64,000 bases of DNA from Lentihominibacter hominis (GTDB taxonomy: Bacteria > Bacillota > Clostridia > Peptostreptococcales > Anaerovoracaceae): positions 558,001 through 622,000 of the forward strand of contig NZ_JACRTA010000001.1 of NCBI RefSeq assembly GCF_014385065.1. The letters are read 5' to 3'. Positions 52,165 to 63,700 of this stretch are shown here, one piece after another (position 1 is the first letter of the stretch; each line of letters opens with the position of its first letter). Below the pieces are notes generated by a model. That model searched no databases, was not told the DNA's origin, and saw only the letters and a list, made by a program, of their open reading frames with translations. Both the position numbers and the translations under genes were made by a program.

Positions 52165-53355
52165 TCAAAGCAAACCATATTCTTTCGCCAAATTTCTAAA
52201 GCCATCCATTGAATTTACTATCGTTTCATGGGACACACAATATGCCAGACGAACATATCCAGGGCAGGCAAAAGCAGTTCCCGGTACCATAAGAATATTA
52301 TACTTCTTGGCGGCAGCGCAAAAATCATTTTCGTCCTCTACCGGTGATTTAAGGAACATATAGAAAGCTCCCTCCGGTTTTACACAATCAAATCCACACG
52401 CTTTCAAGCCTTCATACAGAGATGTTCGATTTCTGTCATAATAGTCAAGATCTACCTGTACATCCACACATCTTCCTATAACCTTCTGCTGCAGAGATGG
52501 TGCATTTACACATCCTATTATCCTGTTAGCGTTAGAAGCTGTATCAAACACAAATTCACTGTCTTCAAGCTCTGAAGGAATTACCAGATAGCCTATTCTT
52601 TCCCCCGGAAGCGACAGAGACTTACTGTAGGAATATGCTACGATAGTATTATTATAATACTTTGTAACATACGGTACTTCAATACCGCCATATGCTAACT
52701 CTCTGTAAGGCTCATCAGAAATTATAAATATCGTCCTTCCCAGTTCTTTCTGCTTTCTTTCCAGGATTTCTGCAATCTTCTTTATCGTATCCTCTTTATA
52801 GATTACTCCTGTAGGATTGTTAGGGGTATTCAGAAGCACTACTCTCGTCTTATCTGTTATGAGTTTCTCAAAGCTTTCAAGATCAGGGTAGAATGTATTT
52901 TTATCCGTAGGAGCCTGCACCACTTTCCCGTCATAATTATCTACATACCAATTGTATTCCAGAAAATACGGAGCAAAAATTATTACTTCTTCTCCCGGAT
53001 TCAGTATAGTTTTAAGAGCTACATTGAGCCCGCTGGCAGCTCCGACAGTCATAAGAATATTGCCGCTTCCAAATGATGTTCCAAACCGTCTGTTAAGTGA
53101 CTGCGCTATAGACTCTCTCACATCTTCAAAACCTGCGTTGCTCATATAACCATGAAGTGTTACAGGATCTTCCTCATTCAGTATATCAATAATAGCCTGT
53201 TTTATCTCTGAAGGAACAGGCGCGTCAGGATTCCCCAGACTGAAGTCATATACGTTTTCTGCTCCATGCTCAGCTCTCATCTTATCGCCTTCTTCAAACA
53301 TAGTCCTTATAGCTGAATTATTGGCCATAAGAGGTTTCATCTTTTCTGCTATCAT
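52165..53355 (-). CDS. PLP-dependent aminotransferase, class I (AspC-like)
   Basis: The protein has 396 residues. MTVGAASGLNVALKTIL (phosphate loop), LLNTPNNPTGVIY, IISDEPYRELAYGG and VAYSYSKSLSLPGERIGYLV (Schiff-base Lys and phosphate Arg) define the active site. It resembles clostridial aspartate or general amino-acid aminotransferases. It is 27 nt downstream of the ornithine cyclodeaminase-like gene, suggesting a role in ornithine, proline or glutamate metabolism. Confidence 0.92.
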   Translation of the reverse strand: MIAEKMKPLMANNSAIRTMFEEGDKMRAEHGAENVYDFSLGNPDAPVPSEIKQAIIDILNEEDPVTLHGYMSNAGFEDVRESIAQSLNRRFGTSFGSGNILMTVGAASGLNVALKTILNPGEEVIIFAPYFLEYNWYVDNYDGKVVQAPTDKNTFYPDLESFEKLITDKTRVVLLNTPNNPTGVIYKEDTIKKIAEILERKQKELGRTIFIISDEPYRELAYGGIEVPYVTKYYNNTIVAYSYSKSLSLPGERIGYLVIPSELEDSEFVFDTASNANRIIGCVNAPSLQQKVIGRCVDVQVDLDYYDRNRTSLYEGLKACGFDCVKPEGAFYMFLKSPVEDENDFCAAAKKYNILMVPGTAFACPGYVRLAYCVSHETIVNSMDGFRNLAKEYGLL

Positions 53356-53382
53356 AATTAACGATTCCTTTCCTTATAAAAT

Positions 53383-54477
53383 TTATTTCAGATTTTTTGC
53401 CAGATTACATACAAAATCCTGAACATTAGTGACAATCCCCTTTGCCGATAAGCTACCCCTATCCGACAATTTATTCACCGCAAACTCAGATGTATCTACT
53501 GCATAAAAATATACAGGACGTACTGTTCCATCTTCAAGAACCCTGTAACTTGGAGTCATGTTTCCTGCCGCTATGGTGTGAAGCACTGTAGCCATGCCTA
53601 TCACCGTCGTAGTTTTCCTTATGTGGCTTCTTATAGCATCCTGTCCTATATATGTATGTTCGTATACCTCGGGAAGAGGGCCATCATCCCTTATAGAACC
53701 ATTGAGCACGAAAGGTACATCATTTTTTACACAACTGTACATAATGCCATCTGCTATATTCTCTCTTTTTATAAATTCAGGTATAGAGCCGTACAAATTT
53801 ACTTTGTTTATGGTATCTATATGATTGTAATGACCGTTAAAATGCGGTTTTTGATTCCTGATATTCTGTCCCAGCGCAGTTTCCAGATACCCCGCCTCAA
53901 GATCATGTGTAGCCAGAGCATTTCCCGCCAGCAAAGAATGGACATATCCGCGCTCTATAAGCTTTGAAAAAGCATCTCTGGCTTCGGCATCAAAAGCACA
54001 CGCAGGACCCAGCACCCATGTAATATGTCCATATTGTTTTTCATATTTCAAAAGCTCATAAAGGCTGCTGTAATCGTGAGAAAAAGCAGTTTCCCTACTT
54101 CTTCCCTGTCTGAAAGAAAACGTAGTGCGTTCATCCTCATCCTGATCATGGAATAAAAAACTGTTTTCATTAACATAAATTCCATCTTCACATTTTTCAG
54201 TTCTTCCCAGAAAAATCATATCACCCTTTTTTATATTTCTGAACTCGCGTATATATATTTTCCCTTCTTCATATATAGCGACACAGTCCATACGTGAGTC
54301 TTCGGGAAGTATCCACTTATTCCCTACCTTAAAATATTCGGGATAAATAGATGTTGCATGAAATCCTTCCGGAGCTGTCATGTCTTTAGGCGCTGCTTTA
54401 AGTTCAGCCTCCGGAGCATTTTTAAATATATCCTGTGAAAAGTCCGGCCCTATATACTGACCAAGTTTAAATGTCAT
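53383..54477 (-). CDS. TIGR00300-type protein, ornithine cyclodeaminase-like (LOR/SDH domain)
   Basis: The protein has 364 residues. WVLGPACAFDAEARDAFSKL, SLLAGNALATHDLEAGYLE, NGHYNHIDTINKVN, VLNGSIRDDGPLPEVY and TTTVIGMATVLHTIAAGNMT are the blocks of the LOR/SDH bifunctional-enzyme domain (TIGR00300). It is also found as a stand-alone archaeal-type ornithine cyclodeaminase and as the C-terminal part of cyanobacterial AgrE. The N-terminal 100 residues form a separate small domain. Conversion of ornithine to proline plus ammonia is the likely reaction, by homology only. It lies between serS and an aminotransferase gene on the same strand. Confidence 0.85.
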   Translation of the reverse strand: MTFKLGQYIGPDFSQDIFKNAPEAELKAAPKDMTAPEGFHATSIYPEYFKVGNKWILPEDSRMDCVAIYEEGKIYIREFRNIKKGDMIFLGRTEKCEDGIYVNENSFLFHDQDEDERTTFSFRQGRSRETAFSHDYSSLYELLKYEKQYGHITWVLGPACAFDAEARDAFSKLIERGYVHSLLAGNALATHDLEAGYLETALGQNIRNQKPHFNGHYNHIDTINKVNLYGSIPEFIKRENIADGIMYSCVKNDVPFVLNGSIRDDGPLPEVYEHTYIGQDAIRSHIRKTTTVIGMATVLHTIAAGNMTPSYRVLEDGTVRPVYFYAVDTSEFAVNKLSDRGSLSAKGIVTNVQDFVCNLAKNLK

Positions 54478-54510
54478 TGTTTTTGTATCCCTTTCTGCCT
54501 GAAATAACTC

Positions 54511-55788
54511 CTATTTTTTCTCAATCTTATCTATACCCATATATGTTCTGAGAGCTTCCGGGATGATTACTGATCCGTCGGCCTGCTGATAATTCTCTAA
54601 TATTGCGGCCACAGTTCTTCCCACTGCAAGACCTGAACCGTTAAGAGTATGCACAAATTCAGGTTTTCCCTTTTCCTCAGGTCTGAATCTTATATTGGCT
54701 CTTCTTGCCTGAAAACCTTCAAAATTGCTACAGGAAGATATCTCCACATACCTTCCGTAGCTTGGCATCCACACTTCAATATCATAAGTCATTGCAGAAG
54801 AAAATCCCAAATCCCCCGTCGAAAGACGTACTACTCTGTAAGGTATATCCAGTTTCTGAAGAACTGTCTCCGCCGCATTTGTCAACGACTCAAGCTCATC
54901 ATACGAAGTTTCCGGCTTAACGAACTTCACAAGTTCCACCTTGTTAAACTGGTGCTGCCTTATGAGTCCTCTTGTATCTCTTCCGGCAGAGCCTGCTTCT
55001 TTCCTGAAACATGGAGTATAAGCTGTATAATATACAGGCAGCTCTGACTCACTCATTATCTCGTTTGCTCTGAGATTAGTAACAGGGACTTCGGCAGTAG
55101 GTATAAGGAAGAAATCCTTTGCCGGCACATGAAACATATCATCTTCAAATTTAGGAAGCTGCCCTGTTCCTGTCATCGCATCTCTATTAACCATAAAAGG
55201 TGGCAATATTTCCGTAAATCCATGTTCTTCTGTATGAAGATTAAGCATAAAGTTTATTACTGATCTTTCCAATCTGGCGCCTAAACCTTTGTATACAGTA
55301 AATCTTGTCCCGGAAATCTTGGCCGCTCTTTCAAAATCCAATATATCCAAATCAGCTCCCACATCCCAGTGAGCTTTCTGTTCAAAATCAAATTCCCTTG
55401 GTTCTCCCCATTTTCTCAACTCTACGTTATCACTGTCATCTGCTCCCACCTGCACATCTTTATGAGGTGTGTTGGGGATGTTAAGGAGCGCATCTTTAAG
55501 ATCTGCTTCAACCTGACTCACCTCAGCATCAAGAACTTTGATCTCCTCAGAGAGCTTTTTCATCTCCGCCATTAGTTCAGCAGTGTCTCTGCCCTCTTTC
55601 TTCATTACCGGAATCTGCTTTGAAGATACACTCTGCCTGTTTTTCATTTGTTCCACTTCTGCAAGCAGCGCTCTTCTTTTCTTATCATATGCCACTACAT
55701 CGTCAATGCCGAAATCCCCTTGCCCTCTGGATTCAACAGCCTTTTTGACGTTCTCAAAATCTTCTCTTATTCGCTTGATATCCAACAT
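54511..55788 (-). CDS. serS: Seryl-tRNA synthetase
   Basis: The protein has 425 residues. The N-terminal tRNA-binding coiled coil (about 1-110) begins [20 protein letters not shown]. Class II motifs follow: [36 protein letters not shown] (motif 2) and [20 protein letters not shown] (motif 3). The ATG lies 8 nt after GGAGG; a start six codons upstream is less well placed. It begins 21 nt after glnA and has no T-box of its own, unlike many clostridial serS genes. Confidence 0.97.
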   Translation of the reverse strand: MLDIKRIREDFENVKKAVESRGQGDFGIDDVVAYDKKRRALLAEVEQMKNRQSVSSKQIPVMKKEGRDTAELMAEMKKLSEEIKVLDAEVSQVEADLKDALLNIPNTPHKDVQVGADDSDNVELRKWGEPREFDFEQKAHWDVGADLDILDFERAAKISGTRFTVYKGLGARLERSVINFMLNLHTEEHGFTEILPPFMVNRDAMTGTGQLPKFEDDMFHVPAKDFFLIPTAEVPVTNLRANEIMSESELPVYYTAYTPCFRKEAGSAGRDTRGLIRQHQFNKVELVKFVKPETSYDELESLTNAAETVLQKLDIPYRVVRLSTGDLGFSSAMTYDIEVWMPSYGRYVEISSCSNFEGFQARRANIRFRPEEKGKPEFVHTLNGSGLAVGRTVAAILENYQQADGSVIIPEALRTYMGIDKIEKK

Positions 55789-55809
55789 ATTCTCTTCCTC
55801 CGTCAAAAA

Positions 55810-57726
55810 TTAAAACAAGTTTTTCTTGTATATTATATACAGATTCATTAGCTCTTCAACCTTTGCCTGCATTTCGATCTGCATATCAGATGCCTGATCA
55901 TAATCCCCTCGGTCAAGAGCTTTCTTAATCCTTGTGAGGAGACACATTTCATCCAAGGTATCTCTGCCCAGCTGATTTCTCAGTCTCTGTATCTTCTCCC
56001 AATAATGTCTGTCATAATCCACACAATCCATATCATCATGGGCTTTACTGCAGGCTCTGACAAAATCCATGGTATCGGGAATTATTCTATCATGAAGTTC
56101 CGTAGCCCATTGCGCTCTTATAGCTTCTCTGTATGAGTCCAGCGTTATGTCTGTCATCACATCATCTCTTTTGAATATATCAAGCTTCTCAGGATTCTCA
56201 TCAAAAGCTTTGATATTTTCCCATACAGTTCTTGGAGCTTTTCCGAAAAATTCATCTCTTTCTTTCTCAGTGTATTCGTCGAACACATCTTTTTCGCTTC
56301 TGTATATCCTGTCTGTATCAAGGTAAAAGTCCTTCTCACCATAAGCCTTAGAAATGGACTTCTCAAGGTCAGCAGGTGTTTTGCTATGCTCAAGAGCCTC
56401 CTTAATCCCATCCAGCATCGCCATATATGACGCAGCGAGCACCAGATATGTGTTACTTTTCGGATTAGGTGATCTCAACTCAAATCTTGTAGCCATAGTA
56501 TTGCCTATCTCTCTGACCAATCCCACCAATACTGTTCTGTTCCTTGACGGCATCTTAGCACTGTGCCCCAGTGATGTCACAGTGCAGACCGGAGCTTCAT
56601 ACCCCGGTTTTAATCTATTGAGAGAATCATTTGTTGAGCTTACAAACGGATTTATCACATCGTAATTTTTCAGCAGCCCCATTAAGGCTCCAAAGCCCAC
56701 CGGGCTCAGAAACTCATTTTCAAGATCTGCAGGCGAAAAAAGGTTTACCATTCTTCCGTCTTTTAATTTAGCCGCAACTCCCATATGAGTATGTTCTCCG
56801 TTTCCGGCGACACCTTCTACCGGTTTTGCCATGAAAGTCACTTCCAAACCATATGTTCTGAATATATCTCTTACAACATATTTAACCTGATTCTCATTAT
56901 CAGCTGCCTGTATAGCAGAAGAATATTTCCAGTCTATCTCGAGCTGCTCCATAACATGATCATAATTACCTGAATTCCCCAGCTTTGCCTTTACTCCTCC
57001 GACTTCCTTATGCCCCATCTCCATATTAAAGCCATATTTCTGAAGCACAAGCATTACTTCTTCCAATGCTGTTCTAACAGGTCCCGTAGTCCTTTTCCAA
57101 TATTGCTCTTTTAACATTTGCGCTGTTGAAAGCTGTTCTCTGTCGGCATCATCGTCAGGCGTCTTCACCCAAAATTCCAGCTCTGTAGCTGCTGTTATTA
57201 CCAGCTTTTCTATATCATCTACACTGTCTATATCGAGATATTCGAATACATATGGATTTTCTCTCAAAAGATCCATGAGGTCTTCCTTGAAATTTTTTAT
57301 TGCATCTCTTAGTATGACTCTGGATCCAACTCTTTCTGAATCATTATGTATGAGAGACGACGGTATTCTTAAAGTCCCCACAGGCAGCCCCGTCATCGGA
57401 TCAGGGTAGTTGAAATTATGATCAACGAACCAGTTTACCGTTGTATCGGGAATAATATCAACCTTGGCATTATTCAATTTGGCTATTTTGGGAAGAACTA
57501 CACTGGAGCCGTCTGTCTGAACTCCATTTTTAAGAAATTTTTCCATATCTGCTAAGAATTCTTCCACCGGTATCTTTTCATCGGTATCATGTCCACCTAT
57601 ATCAATCCCCACAAGCGACACAAATTTTACTTCGGGATGAGCGTTGAGTATACTGCTGACATCCCCCGGACTGTGTTTATCAGCCGGAATAATATAGAGC
57701 ATCTTATTCAAGTCGTACGATAACAT
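55810..57726 (-). CDS. Glutamine synthetase family protein (long clostridial form)
   Basis: The protein has 638 residues against about 440-470 for GSI. The catalytic core contains TAATELEFWVKTP (metal Glu), GVAGNGEHTHMGVAAK (nucleotide/glutamate His loop), NRLKPGYEAPVCTVTS and ATRFELRSPNPKSNTYLVLA (the RxExRxPxxxxNxYL block). Another 150 residues or so after the core are helical and charged. The NRT region between the last two blocks departs from the SAxxRIP of GSI. Proteins of this shape are common in Clostridia and are usually annotated glutamine synthetase; activity towards ammonia and glutamate has not been assumed beyond family. Confidence 0.85.
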   Translation of the reverse strand: MLSYDLNKMLYIIPADKHSPGDVSSILNAHPEVKFVSLVGIDIGGHDTDEKIPVEEFLADMEKFLKNGVQTDGSSVVLPKIAKLNNAKVDIIPDTTVNWFVDHNFNYPDPMTGLPVGTLRIPSSLIHNDSERVGSRVILRDAIKNFKEDLMDLLRENPYVFEYLDIDSVDDIEKLVITAATELEFWVKTPDDDADREQLSTAQMLKEQYWKRTTGPVRTALEEVMLVLQKYGFNMEMGHKEVGGVKAKLGNSGNYDHVMEQLEIDWKYSSAIQAADNENQVKYVVRDIFRTYGLEVTFMAKPVEGVAGNGEHTHMGVAAKLKDGRMVNLFSPADLENEFLSPVGFGALMGLLKNYDVINPFVSSTNDSLNRLKPGYEAPVCTVTSLGHSAKMPSRNRTVLVGLVREIGNTMATRFELRSPNPKSNTYLVLAASYMAMLDGIKEALEHSKTPADLEKSISKAYGEKDFYLDTDRIYRSEKDVFDEYTEKERDEFFGKAPRTVWENIKAFDENPEKLDIFKRDDVMTDITLDSYREAIRAQWATELHDRIIPDTMDFVRACSKAHDDMDCVDYDRHYWEKIQRLRNQLGRDTLDEMCLLTRIKKALDRGDYDQASDMQIEMQAKVEELMNLYIIYKKNLF

Positions 57727-57773
57727 AGATCTATCTCCTTTACAAATTATTGTTTCCTTCCTGAAATACGACA

Positions 57774-57814
57774 GAACATTCCCGTCAAACCTAATCGGAG
57801 TAAAGGGAATGTCC
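57774..57814 (-). other. Intercistronic hairpin between the UPF0182 and glutamine synthetase genes
   Basis: Arms GGACATTCCC/GGGAATGTTC (one G-T pair) enclose a 21-nt loop. There is no T-run on either side, so it is a stabilising or processing stem rather than a clear terminator. Confidence 0.5.
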
Positions 57815-57831
57815 TGAACGATAGTCTTATC

Positions 57832-60705
57832 TTATTCACTTAACATAGTTAGATACTTATCCAGTTCATTAAGATATTCGCCGTATTTTGCCCAGTCACC
57901 GTCTTGCTGTGCCTTCTGTGCATTATCAAAGGCTTCTTGGGCATTGGCTATTATTTCAGTCTGACTCAGCTGTTCACTGCTGTTTTTATCTTCGCTTGTT
58001 CCTCCTGCCGCACTGCCGCTGTCCGGACTCTCATGCGCACTGCCTTCTCCAAACAGAGAATTGAGAGCTTCAGCCAATGTAGGTTCGTAAGCAATCCTGT
58101 CCCCGTAAGCAACTATAACTCTCTTTACCTCCGGAATGCTGGAATTCGTAGCTTCCAGATAAACCGGTTCTATATAGAGCAGTGAATCTTCAATAGGAAC
58201 AACGAACATATTTCCTCTGCTGTATTTAGATCCTGACGAATTCCAAAGAGAGAATTCTTTTGAAATCTCAGTATTCTGGTCTATTTGCGCCTCTACCTGC
58301 ATAGGACCATATACAGTCTTGCTCTTCGGCATCTGGTACAATACCAACTCTCCGTAATTCTCACCGTCATTTCTCGCTACCAAAAGGCCCATGAGATTTT
58401 TCTTATCCTTAGGAGTAAACGGTATAGAATTAACAAATTCAGCCTTTTCCTCTCCAGGAAGCTTCATTATATAATAGTTCGGAGTCATTGCCTGCTCTTC
58501 CGTACCGTATATTTCACTGGATATTTGCCAGAGGTCCTCATTTTGATAGAACACTTTCACATCATTCATGTGATATCTCTGATATACCTGTGCCTGAATA
58601 TCCAAAAGTGTACTCGGATATCTGATGTGAGCGCGTATACCTTCCGGCATATCTTCCAAATCTTTAAACAGATCCGGGAATATCTTCTTAAAATTCTGAG
58701 CAATAGGATCAGTGTCATCTACGATATAATAATCAGTCGTCCCATTATAAGCATCTATAACCACTTTTACTGAATTTCTTATATAATTTGTAGCCGAAGT
58801 CTCGCTAAACGGTTCTGAATAAGGATATTTATCCGTATAAGTATAAGCATCAATTATCCAGAAAAGTCTACCTTCCACTACCACCATATAAGGTTCCTTA
58901 TCGTACTGCAGATATGGCATTATATCCTGTACTCTTTCCTTAATATTACGGTTTATCAATATCTTTGAATCATTTTTAATATTTCCGGATACCAGCATTT
59001 TAAGGCTGCGTTCTTTTAAAGCAAACATAAATCTGTTTAAAGGATTCAGCTTTATGCCTGCATCGCCTTCATATTTAGTATATTTATTTTCGTTTCCGTC
59101 AGGATAATCAAATTCATCTTCTGATGTATTCACAAGAACATAATTGTTTGTAAGTTCTCCATAATATATCTCAGGCCTTGTCACACTGATCTCTTCTACA
59201 TCAGATACAGGAGGAATGCCCCCTATGAGCATGTCAGGCTGACCGCTGGCAGTTATCTTATCGACCCTCGAAAGAGTTATACCATATCCGTGAGTATATT
59301 TAAGATGTTTATTAAGCCATGTATCTTTTATGGCACTTTCATCAATTTCTCTGGCAGAGAGGAATGTCTGTGTATAGTCTCCATTTATCATATATCTGTC
59401 TACATCTACATCATTAAATGAGTAGTATTGCTTAATACTCTGTGTCTGATTGTAGAAAGTATTGGCAGGTGTGTAATCGTTGATTCTGATATTGGAAATG
59501 GTCTCTTCATTATTGCTGATATCTTCTCCCGTCAGATCATTGCTGGCCTCAAAAGCTTTCAGATTAACATCATTCAACCCGTATGCCGACTGTGTAAATT
59601 CTATATTTCTCTCAAGATATTTGCTTTCCTTATCTATTTCATCCGGAGTAACAATAAGATTCTGAACCACCAGCGATGCTCCTGTTCCCAGAAGGCCCAC
59701 TGCTATCATGATCACCGGAACAGTTACTGCAGGCTTTACCTGTTTCTTTTTTATTCCCACCGCAAAACCAATAGCCGCCAATATTGACAGTACCATAATC
59801 ACTCTGTAGATCCACAGCGTTATATTAACATCAGTAAATCCTGCTCCGTATACGGCACCGGTACTCCCGAACAACAAATTATACTGCTTCAGAAAAAAGT
59901 TTACGCCTACCATTATAAAAAACAGAACGCCTACTATTATAAGCTGTTTTTCTGCAATGGAAACCAACATCTTCAGATTCTTATTATCCAAAGCTCTGTT
60001 TCTTCCGGAAGGCTTTTTAAAACCTCCGCCTGCTGTTTTTCCGGTGAAAGATTCAGCAAATTTTCCAAACATACCGTTTATACTGTCGAATCCGGAACCT
60101 GCCGATGATCTATCATCTGTATCATTAGATTCCCGCCCATTCTCCTCAAATATTTTCGGGGTTCTCATAGACAACAGGACAGAATAATATATAACTGTCA
60201 AAACTGCAAAGGCTATCAATAATACAAGGACGATCTGATTTATCTCTTCTATAAAATCCAGTCTGAAAACATAGAAAGATATATCCATATTATATAACGG
60301 ATCTTTTATATCAAAATCCGTACTATTAGTAAACTGCAGAAAATCAAACCACAATTTCGTAACAGCAAAAAAAGTAGTTATAGCTCCGTAAACCGCTGCA
60401 AGTCCCCATGAAATTAAATTCAGCCTTCCGTGATTTACAGGCTCATCAGAAGATATCTTTTTAAAATATCCTCTTTTGAGAAACTTAAGATATACATAAG
60501 CAAGAAAGGTCACCACCACAAAAGTAGGCACACCTATCTTCAGCTGTGTAAAAAGCTTTGTAAAAAACACTGATACATAATCCAGTTCTTTAAACCAAAG
60601 AAAATCAGTGATAAACCCTATAAGGCTTAAAAACAACATTAAAATAATAACAACTGCGATAACAACCCATAACACAGGTCTTCTCTTTTTCTTCTCCTTC
60701 GCCAA
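57832..60705 (-). CDS. UPF0182 family membrane protein (COG1615)
   Basis: The protein has 957 residues and a TTG start 6 nt after GGAGG. Seven membrane segments occupy the first 350 residues (first IAVVIILMLFLSLIGFITDF, then LWFKELDYVSVFFTKLFTQL). The large extracellular part follows: YTHGYGITLSRVDKITASG, RPEIYYGELTNNYVLVNT, RLFWIIDAYTYTDKYPYSEP and HIRYPSTLLDIQAQVYQRYH, all strongly conserved in UPF0182. The C-terminus is acidic with a short helical hairpin (about 900-957). Its function is unknown in all species. It directly follows the coiled-coil protein by 13 nt. Confidence 0.93.
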   Translation of the reverse strand: MAKEKKKRRPVLWVVIAVVIILMLFLSLIGFITDFLWFKELDYVSVFFTKLFTQLKIGVPTFVVVTFLAYVYLKFLKRGYFKKISSDEPVNHGRLNLISWGLAAVYGAITTFFAVTKLWFDFLQFTNSTDFDIKDPLYNMDISFYVFRLDFIEEINQIVLVLLIAFAVLTVIYYSVLLSMRTPKIFEENGRESNDTDDRSSAGSGFDSINGMFGKFAESFTGKTAGGGFKKPSGRNRALDNKNLKMLVSIAEKQLIIVGVLFFIMVGVNFFLKQYNLLFGSTGAVYGAGFTDVNITLWIYRVIMVLSILAAIGFAVGIKKKQVKPAVTVPVIMIAVGLLGTGASLVVQNLIVTPDEIDKESKYLERNIEFTQSAYGLNDVNLKAFEASNDLTGEDISNNEETISNIRINDYTPANTFYNQTQSIKQYYSFNDVDVDRYMINGDYTQTFLSAREIDESAIKDTWLNKHLKYTHGYGITLSRVDKITASGQPDMLIGGIPPVSDVEEISVTRPEIYYGELTNNYVLVNTSEDEFDYPDGNENKYTKYEGDAGIKLNPLNRFMFALKERSLKMLVSGNIKNDSKILINRNIKERVQDIMPYLQYDKEPYMVVVEGRLFWIIDAYTYTDKYPYSEPFSETSATNYIRNSVKVVIDAYNGTTDYYIVDDTDPIAQNFKKIFPDLFKDLEDMPEGIRAHIRYPSTLLDIQAQVYQRYHMNDVKVFYQNEDLWQISSEIYGTEEQAMTPNYYIMKLPGEEKAEFVNSIPFTPKDKKNLMGLLVARNDGENYGELVLYQMPKSKTVYGPMQVEAQIDQNTEISKEFSLWNSSGSKYSRGNMFVVPIEDSLLYIEPVYLEATNSSIPEVKRVIVAYGDRIAYEPTLAEALNSLFGEGSAHESPDSGSAAGGTSEDKNSSEQLSQTEIIANAQEAFDNAQKAQQDGDWAKYGEYLNELDKYLTMLSE

Positions 60706-60718
60706 AATTTACCTCCTT

Positions 60719-63700
60719 TTAAACAACATAACAGGCCGATATTTTCATGACAAATTCCTTTTCAGGATATATCACATATACCTTTTCTTCGGTACTTCCT
60801 CCTATGGTTTCTCTCACCCATACATAATAGTTTTTGCCTGCCTGTCTTATTTCTCCGATCTCCAGCTCTTCAAAAGTTCCTGACGTCTTCTTGTCTTTAA
60901 GAGCAGCCACTTCCGTATAAAACTTCGTATCAGATTTTATCATATCCAAAACTTTTTCATCGCCTTTGTTCATAAGATTTACTTTATTTGACTCAAAGGC
61001 TATTATCTCGCCTATGACCTGTTCGTCATAATAAACAGGATAATTATCCTCGTCTTTACCCCATTCGACTTGAGTCATAGGCTGTGATAGGACCAGGTCC
61101 GACACCTTACCGTCCCTTTCATCGTCATATCCCAGATCCGAACTGTACACAATACTCTTTATATTCTTATCTGTATTTTTATCTTTCTGAGAATTTATAA
61201 GATCAGTTTTATCCTCCATAGGCTCGGTCCTGACCTGAGCAGCTATTACACTGTATTCAGTATCATCTCCGGTTATAAGATGAATTACTTTGTTAAGCTG
61301 ATTGTCAATAAACTCAGCAGCCTTACTCTGAGGTGCAATGAATCTGACACCCATTCCCACCACTTCAACCGCTAAAATTACAATCAGAATTACAAGTACG
61401 ATTTTAAGAGCAAGCCGGCCTTTTCCTCCTCTATGCTCACGCTCATCATCAGCATCTTCTGAGGAAACATTATCAAAATCAGCATCTCTTTTAGCTAAGA
61501 TTTTAGCTTCTTTAGCCTTTTCTTTTTCAAGTCGCTTCTGCTCCTTCTCTCTCCTTCTCAACTCCTTCTTAGAAAGCTGAGAATCATCTTCTTCTCCGTA
61601 GAAGCCATCGCCATAAAAATCATCCATGCTGTTCTTGCCATGTTTCTTTATGTAATCAGCAGCCTCTTCATTACCATAATTGTCAAAATCATTAGTTGAT
61701 GCCGCTTTACTAAACTCCTCATCTCGAGGCATGACAACAGTTTCATTCAACCCGGGCTTCTCTTCAGTTTTAAAAGTTTCTCCCAGATTTCCGGCCTGGA
61801 TGGTATCGCTCATCTTAAATTCTTCTGTCTCAGAAGACTGAGGATTTTCAAGATGGTTCACACTTTCAAATTGTAAAAGCAAATCATCCACATTATCTTC
61901 AACTGTCTCTGCGTCAGTTTCTTTTTTGAAATCTATAGGCTGTGGATCTGAAGACTGTGAAATTTCTTCAGGCTCCTGTGCAGGATTCTCATTTTCTATG
62001 ACATCTATAGTTTGAAGTTCCTCCACTTCGCCTGCCGCATTATCTAAACTGTCAAAAAATTCCTCATCACTTTCAGGAGCAGGATTTGCTTTTTTCGACG
62101 CAACTATTGTATCATCGCTGAGGCCTGCCATAATAGCAGCTTTATCTACTGTTCTCGTATGTACAAGATCTTTATCGGAAAGCATTGTCTCTCTTCCCGT
62201 AACAGTCTTTGCATCTTTTATTTCTGCTTCCGCCGCTGCTTTGATATCATCAGCTTCCAGTTCAGCAAAAAATGTATGTCTGGCATTAGCCATTTCGTTT
62301 ATCTGATTTTTTGTAGCCTGATGAGCTTCTTCTACCTCACGGCTTACAGAACTTTCTCTTATATTATCGATACCGTCTCTCATAGCAGCTACCGTAGCTC
62401 TGATTTTGGCAGCTTCTTCATCCCTCATTCTGGCTGTCTGCTCTATCACCTTTCTTACTTCTTCCTGAGCCACTGCCTGGTTAGCTTCCTCAGCAATCTT
62501 TCTACGCTGCTCTTCAAGACGTTTCTGTGCTTCTATAGCCTCAAGCTGCTTTCTTTCCTGCTCGGCCTTAAACTTCGCTTCTGCTTCAGCAGCTAAGCGA
62601 GCTTCCTGCTGAGCTCTGATTTTGGCAGCTTCCTGAGCCGCCTTGAGATCAGCTTCAGCCTTCAATCTGGCTTCTTCTGCAGCTTTAACCTTTGCTTCTG
62701 CCTCAGCTTTCATCTTGGCTTCTTCTTCAGCTTTAAGGCGTGCCTCTTCTTCAGCCTTAAGCTTAGCTTCTGCTTCCGCCTTTATTCTTGCTTCCTCCGC
62801 AAGTTTGGCCTCTTCTTCTGCCTTTCGCCTTGCTATTTCCTGAAGTCGGGCAGCCTCTTCTTCTGCCTTCTTTTTAGCTTCTGCCTCAGCAGCTATTTTA
62901 GCTTCTTCTTCGGCTTTAAGGCGTGCTGCCTCTTGTGCTTTTCGAGCAGCTTCCTGCTCGGCAGCTATTCTGGCTTCCTCTGCCCTAACTCTGGCTTCTT
63001 CCTCAATTTTCTTTTTAGCCTCTTCTTCTGCAGCTATACGAGCCTCTTCTGCAGCTTTTTTCTGTGCCTCTGCTTCAGCTTCTTTCCTTGCTTCCTCTAT
63101 CGCAGCAAGGCGGGCTTCTTCCTCAAGCCGCTTAGCTTCTTTCTCAGCCTCTTGTGCTTCTATTCTCTGAAGCACATCGGATTCAAAAGCTTTAGGCTGA
63201 TAAGGCTTTACTATTCCCTCTCTTTCAAGGAAGGCTTCCATTGAAGAATCTTCCGGTATTGACTCGAATTTCTGATTAGCCAGCTCTTCCGCTTTAGAAA
63301 GCTCATGCTTAATAGAGTTTCCGGATTTTACCTTCTCATATTCTTTGTTGAGAAGCTGTTGAAACTCTTCATTCTTTCTGTTAAATGTATAAAATTTATC
63401 TATTCTGTCTGCTGCACTTAAAGGTTTGTTATCATCCTCTGTAATCCTTGCGTCAGAAGAAATTTTCTGCTGTCCGGATACCGCAGATTGGCTGTACATC
63501 TGCTGCGCTTTTCCGTCATCAGATTCAGCAGTATTTGATACAGATTCCGATACCACAGATCTGTCTATAGTATCAGGAATCTCCCGAGGATCTGCACTCC
63601 AGTCAAAGTCAATATCTTCTGTTTTTTCCACTGCTCTTGCCGGATAGTCTTCAACATTCCACTGGAATTCTTCGAACACCGGCTTTCTGGGAGCATCATC

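Noticed and set aside
57727..57831. T-box or glutamine riboswitch before the glutamine synthetase gene
   Set aside because: The region is only 105 nt, contains one plain hairpin, and no T-box sequence or glnA RNA consensus is visible.
62643..62843. Plus-strand Ser/Ala-rich frame opposite the coiled coil
   Set aside because: It is the antisense of the AEEEA repeats, a known artefact of repetitive coding sequence.
62450..63130. Possible DNA tandem repeat
   Set aside because: The periodicity comes from the heptad-like protein repeats of the coiled coil; units diverge at codon level and no exact tandem array exists.
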